Assembly (NCBI RefSeq): GCF_000746525.1
Contig: NZ_CP009048.1
Coordinates: forward strand, 1,977,501-2,041,500
Source of the DNA: Pseudomonas alkylphenolica
GTDB lineage: Bacteria; Pseudomonadota; Gammaproteobacteria; Pseudomonadales; Pseudomonadaceae
DNA: 64,000 nt
Direction: 5' to 3'
This document shows positions 61,536 to 64,000 of the stretch, in pieces. Each line of letters starts with the position of its first letter. Position 1 is the stretch's first letter. The notes under the pieces are model-generated. The model saw only the letters and a list, made by a program, of their open reading frames with translations. It made no database searches and was not told the DNA's origin. The translations under genes were made by a program, and so were the position numbers.

Positions 61536-64000
61536 ATGAATGCCGAAAAATCCCTCAAGCTCGCCCGTCGTTTCCTCGAGTTGCCATTGGAGAAGCGTCA
61601 GGTATTTCTTCGCACCCTGAGTGCTGAAGGGCTGGATTTTTCGCAATTCCCGATTTCATCGGCGGTGGACATCGCCGGTCGTGATGAGTTGTCGTATGCC
61701 CAGCAGCGGATGTGGTTTCTCTGGCGCCTGGACCCTCGCTCCAGCAGTTACAACATCCCCACCGCTGCGCGCCTGCTCGGTCCGCTGCAGCCCGCTGCGG
61801 TGGACGCCGCCATTGCCAGCCTGGTCGAGCGCCATGCCACCTTGCGTTGCGTGTTTGCCCAGGATGAGGACGGGCGCGTGCTGAGCAGGCCGGCGAGCCA
61901 GTTGCCTCAGGTCAGCCATGAGGACTGGAGCGCACAGCTGCTTGATGATGCGGCGCTGGCGCTGGAAGTGCAGGCGGAGTCCGCGCGGCCTTTTGACCTG
62001 GAGTCCGGCCCGTTGCTGCGGGTACGTCTGCTGCGATTGGCCGACGAGCATCATGTGTTGCTGCTGACCCTGCACCACATCGTTGCCGACGGTTGGTCGA
62101 TGGGAGTCATGCTCGAAACCTTCAGCCAGTGTTACGAAGCGCATTGCCAGGGGCGTCCGTTGGCATTGCCGGCGCTGCCGATCGAATATGCCGATTACGG
62201 CCTGTGGCAGCGCCGTTGGCTTGAAGCCGGGGAGCAAGCGCGTCAGCTGGCTTACTGGCAGGCGCAGTTGGGTGACGAGGATCCGCTGCTGGAACTGCCG
62301 CTGGATCACCCGCGCAGCGCGTTGCAGGATCGGCAGTGCAAGCGCCTGGAGTGGACGCTGGACGCGCAACTGGTGCGCGACCTCACAGCCCTTGCCGGCC
62401 AGCATGGCCTGACCTTGTCGATGGTGTTGCTGGCCGGGTTCCAGCTGTTGCTACAGCGCTACAGTCAGCAGCACGACATACGCGTCGGTATGCCAATCGC
62501 CAATCGCAACCGGGTCGAAACCGAGGGTCTGATCGGTTTCTTCGTCAATACCCAGGTGCTGCGCAGCGTGATCCAGCCGGACATGACTGTGGCCGAGTTG
62601 CTGGCACAGGTGCGCGAGGCTGCTCTCGGCGCTCAGGCGCATCAGGAACTGCCTTTCGAGCGCCTGGTCGAGGGCCTCAAGGTGGAGCGTCGGCCAGGGG
62701 TCAACCCGCTGTTCCAGGTGCTCTACAACCACCAGACCGAAGGCGGGCAGCTCAACGCGCTGAGGATGGCCAGTGGCTTGCAGATCAGTCCATTGCCCTG
62801 GCGTTCGCGCACTTCGCCGTTCGATCTCGGTCTGGACACCTTCGAGCGTGAAGGTCAGGTGCAGGCGGCCTTCAATTACTGTGCGGCGTTGTTCGAGGCG
62901 AGCAGTGTCGAACGCTTGCGCCGTCACTGGCAGAACCTGCTGCAGGGCCTGTGTGCGGGCGGTGAAGTTCGCCTTGAGGCGTTGCCGATGCTCGACCAGG
63001 CCGAGCAGACGGCGTGCCTGAGCGATGCCCGACCAGCGCCGCAGGTGTTTGCCTGCGCAAGCGTGCTGGCGCTGATGCGTCGGCGCACCGACACCCCGAA
63101 TCCGGCAGTGGTGTGTGCCGAACAGGTGCTGAGCGACGAGCAACTGCAATCCCAGGCCAACCGTCTGGCGCATCGGCTGATGGCCGCAGGGTGCGGGCCG
63201 GAAACCCGGGTAGGGATTGCAGTCGAGCGCAGTGCGCAGATGATCGTCGGCCTGCTGGCCGTGCTCAAGGCTGGCGCCGCCTATGTGCCGCTGGATCCGG
63301 ACCTGCCCCATGAGCGTCTGCAGTACATGATCGAGGACAGTGGCATCGCTCACCTGCTGACCCAGTCACACCTGCTCGAACGTCTACCGGGAGCTGATCA
63401 ACTGGACGTGCTGTTGCTCGATCAGGTCCATGCCGAGTGGCCAGACCATGAGCCTCAGGTTGCCGTATTGCCCGAACACCTTGCCTATGTGATTTACACC
63501 TCCGGCTCCACCGGGCGGCCCAAAGGCGTGATGATCAGCCATGGCGCCCTGGCCAACTACGTCCAGGGCATCGCTCACGTGCTGCCGCTGGATCAGGTGC
63601 GCAGCCTGGCAATCGTCTCCACGCTGTCGGCGGACCTGGGCCACACCACACTGTTTGCCGCCCTGTGCGCCGGGCGCACGTTGCATGTGATCGAGCGCGA
63701 CACGGCGCTCGACGCCGAGCGTTTTGCCACTTACATGAGCCAGCACGCTGTCGATGTGCTGAAGATCGTGCCGTCGCACATGGATGCCTTGCTCGGCGAG
63801 GTGGCCGATGCCCGGGCGCTGCCGCGGCACACCCTGGTCCTGGGTGGCGAGGCCTGCTCGCCAGCGCTGCTGCAACGTTTGCGTTCAGTGGCCGGTGCTT
63901 GTCGGATCCTCAACCACTATGGCCCGACCGAGACGACGGTGGGTGTCTTGACCCAAGATGCCCAGCTCAGTGCCGAGGGGCAGCGTCTGCCCCTGGGGCG
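61536..64000 (+). CDS. Pyoverdine peptide NRPS, N-terminal C-A part
   Basis: The first ~821 residues of a large non-ribosomal peptide synthetase, cut by the window edge. It opens KSLKLARRFLELPLEKRQVF, typical of PvdI/PvdJ/PvdD-class proteins. A condensation domain spans ~50-470: C1 LSYAQQRMWFLWRL, C3 HHIVADGWSMGV near 180 (the HHxxxDG site), C5 IGFFVNTQVLR near 333. The adenylation domain begins near 500: A3 YVIYTSGSTGRPKGV near 650 and A5 NHYGPTETT near 792. Pocket positions read by alignment are D-L-T-K-V-G-H-V, which predicts aspartate. An initial C domain means it accepts a chain from another synthetase (PvdL expected). A PvdS-like box precedes it. Confidence 0.93.
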   Translation, partial: MNAEKSLKLARRFLELPLEKRQVFLRTLSAEGLDFSQFPISSAVDIAGRDELSYAQQRMWFLWRLDPRSSSYNIPTAARLLGPLQPAAVDAAIASLVERHATLRCVFAQDEDGRVLSRPASQLPQVSHEDWSAQLLDDAALALEVQAESARPFDLESGPLLRVRLLRLADEHHVLLLTLHHIVADGWSMGVMLETFSQCYEAHCQGRPLALPALPIEYADYGLWQRRWLEAGEQARQLAYWQAQLGDEDPLLELPLDHPRSALQDRQCKRLEWTLDAQLVRDLTALAGQHGLTLSMVLLAGFQLLLQRYSQQHDIRVGMPIANRNRVETEGLIGFFVNTQVLRSVIQPDMTVAELLAQVREAALGAQAHQELPFERLVEGLKVERRPGVNPLFQVLYNHQTEGGQLNALRMASGLQISPLPWRSRTSPFDLGLDTFEREGQVQAAFNYCAALFEASSVERLRRHWQNLLQGLCAGGEVRLEALPMLDQAEQTACLSDARPAPQVFACASVLALMRRRTDTPNPAVVCAEQVLSDEQLQSQANRLAHRLMAAGCGPETRVGIAVERSAQMIVGLLAVLKAGAAYVPLDPDLPHERLQYMIEDSGIAHLLTQSHLLERLPGADQLDVLLLDQVHAEWPDHEPQVAVLPEHLAYVIYTSGSTGRPKGVMISHGALANYVQGIAHVLPLDQVRSLAIVSTLSADLGHTTLFAALCAGRTLHVIERDTALDAERFATYMSQHAVDVLKIVPSHMDALLGEVADARALPRHTLVLGGEACSPALLQRLRSVAGACRILNHYGPTETTVGVLTQDAQLSAEGQRLPLG

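Overview
The window is chromosomal DNA of a Pseudomonas species, most likely of the fluorescens/putida assemblage. The reasons are high GC content, many copies of a REP palindrome typical of this genus (GCGGGGCAAGCCCGCTCCCAC and its complement, written here only as a type), a gcd/oprB glucose-oxidation pair, and a pyoverdine locus with the fpvGHJKCDEF order known from P. aeruginosa. No genome-level comparison was possible, so the species is left open.

Layout. 1-3.0 kb: oprB-like porin (cut by the window edge) and membrane glucose dehydrogenase gcd. 3.3-8.9 kb: amidase, tRNA-Gln(UUG), RidA-family protein, rlhA (23S rRNA hydroxylation) and a LysR regulator divergent from a ydiJ-type D-2-hydroxyglutarate dehydrogenase (9.0-12.1 kb). 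12.1-14.7 kb: a ChaA-type antiporter behind an orphan nuoA-like gene, with a strongly folded leader, then a methyltransferase. 14.8-20 kb: MltF-like lytic transglycosylase, Ppx/GppA phosphatase, a 27-residue membrane peptide gene and katG. 20.4-25.3 kb: LysE exporter and a three-gene ABC transporter/AttH-lipoprotein cassette. 25.4-29.6 kb: Nudix hydrolase, tandem universal stress protein with an Anr-type box, and an OsmC-YcaO protein. 29.6-30.4 kb is non-coding and holds a large inverted repeat around a REP pair. 30.7-36.6 kb: autotransporter, coupled lipoprotein hydrolase, an orphan polyamine-type binding protein and a YkvI-like transporter.

36.9-43.2 kb is the most unusual part: seven co-directional, mostly overlapping genes encoding a thermostable-hemolysin-family protein, an AMP-forming ligase homologue with an altered A10 lysine position, a haem-oxygenase-like diiron protein, a short-chain dehydrogenase, a TPR protein and a QseBC/PmrAB-type two-component system. 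It looks like a self-regulated small-molecule or lipid pathway that I cannot match to a known product.

43.4-51.5 kb is accessory: a DUF3077 gene whose expected ATG is ACG, preceded by a C4-like folded RNA, a DUF6632-like membrane protein, an ABC exporter, a second Nudix gene and a complete 1,255-bp IS3-family element with 3-bp target duplication and a frameshift heptamer.

51.5-64 kb is the pyoverdine region. A PvdS box precedes mbtH, a type II thioesterase and an isochorismatase-like gene; two exported proteins of unknown role follow; the fpvGHJKCDEF operon (iron release from ferripyoverdine and ABC transport in the periplasm/inner membrane) reads leftward; and a large NRPS reads rightward off the window edge. 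A Fur-like box and a PvdS-like box lie between fpvG and the NRPS. The NRPS starts with a condensation domain, and its first adenylation pocket reads D-L-T-K-V-G-H-V, predicting aspartate.
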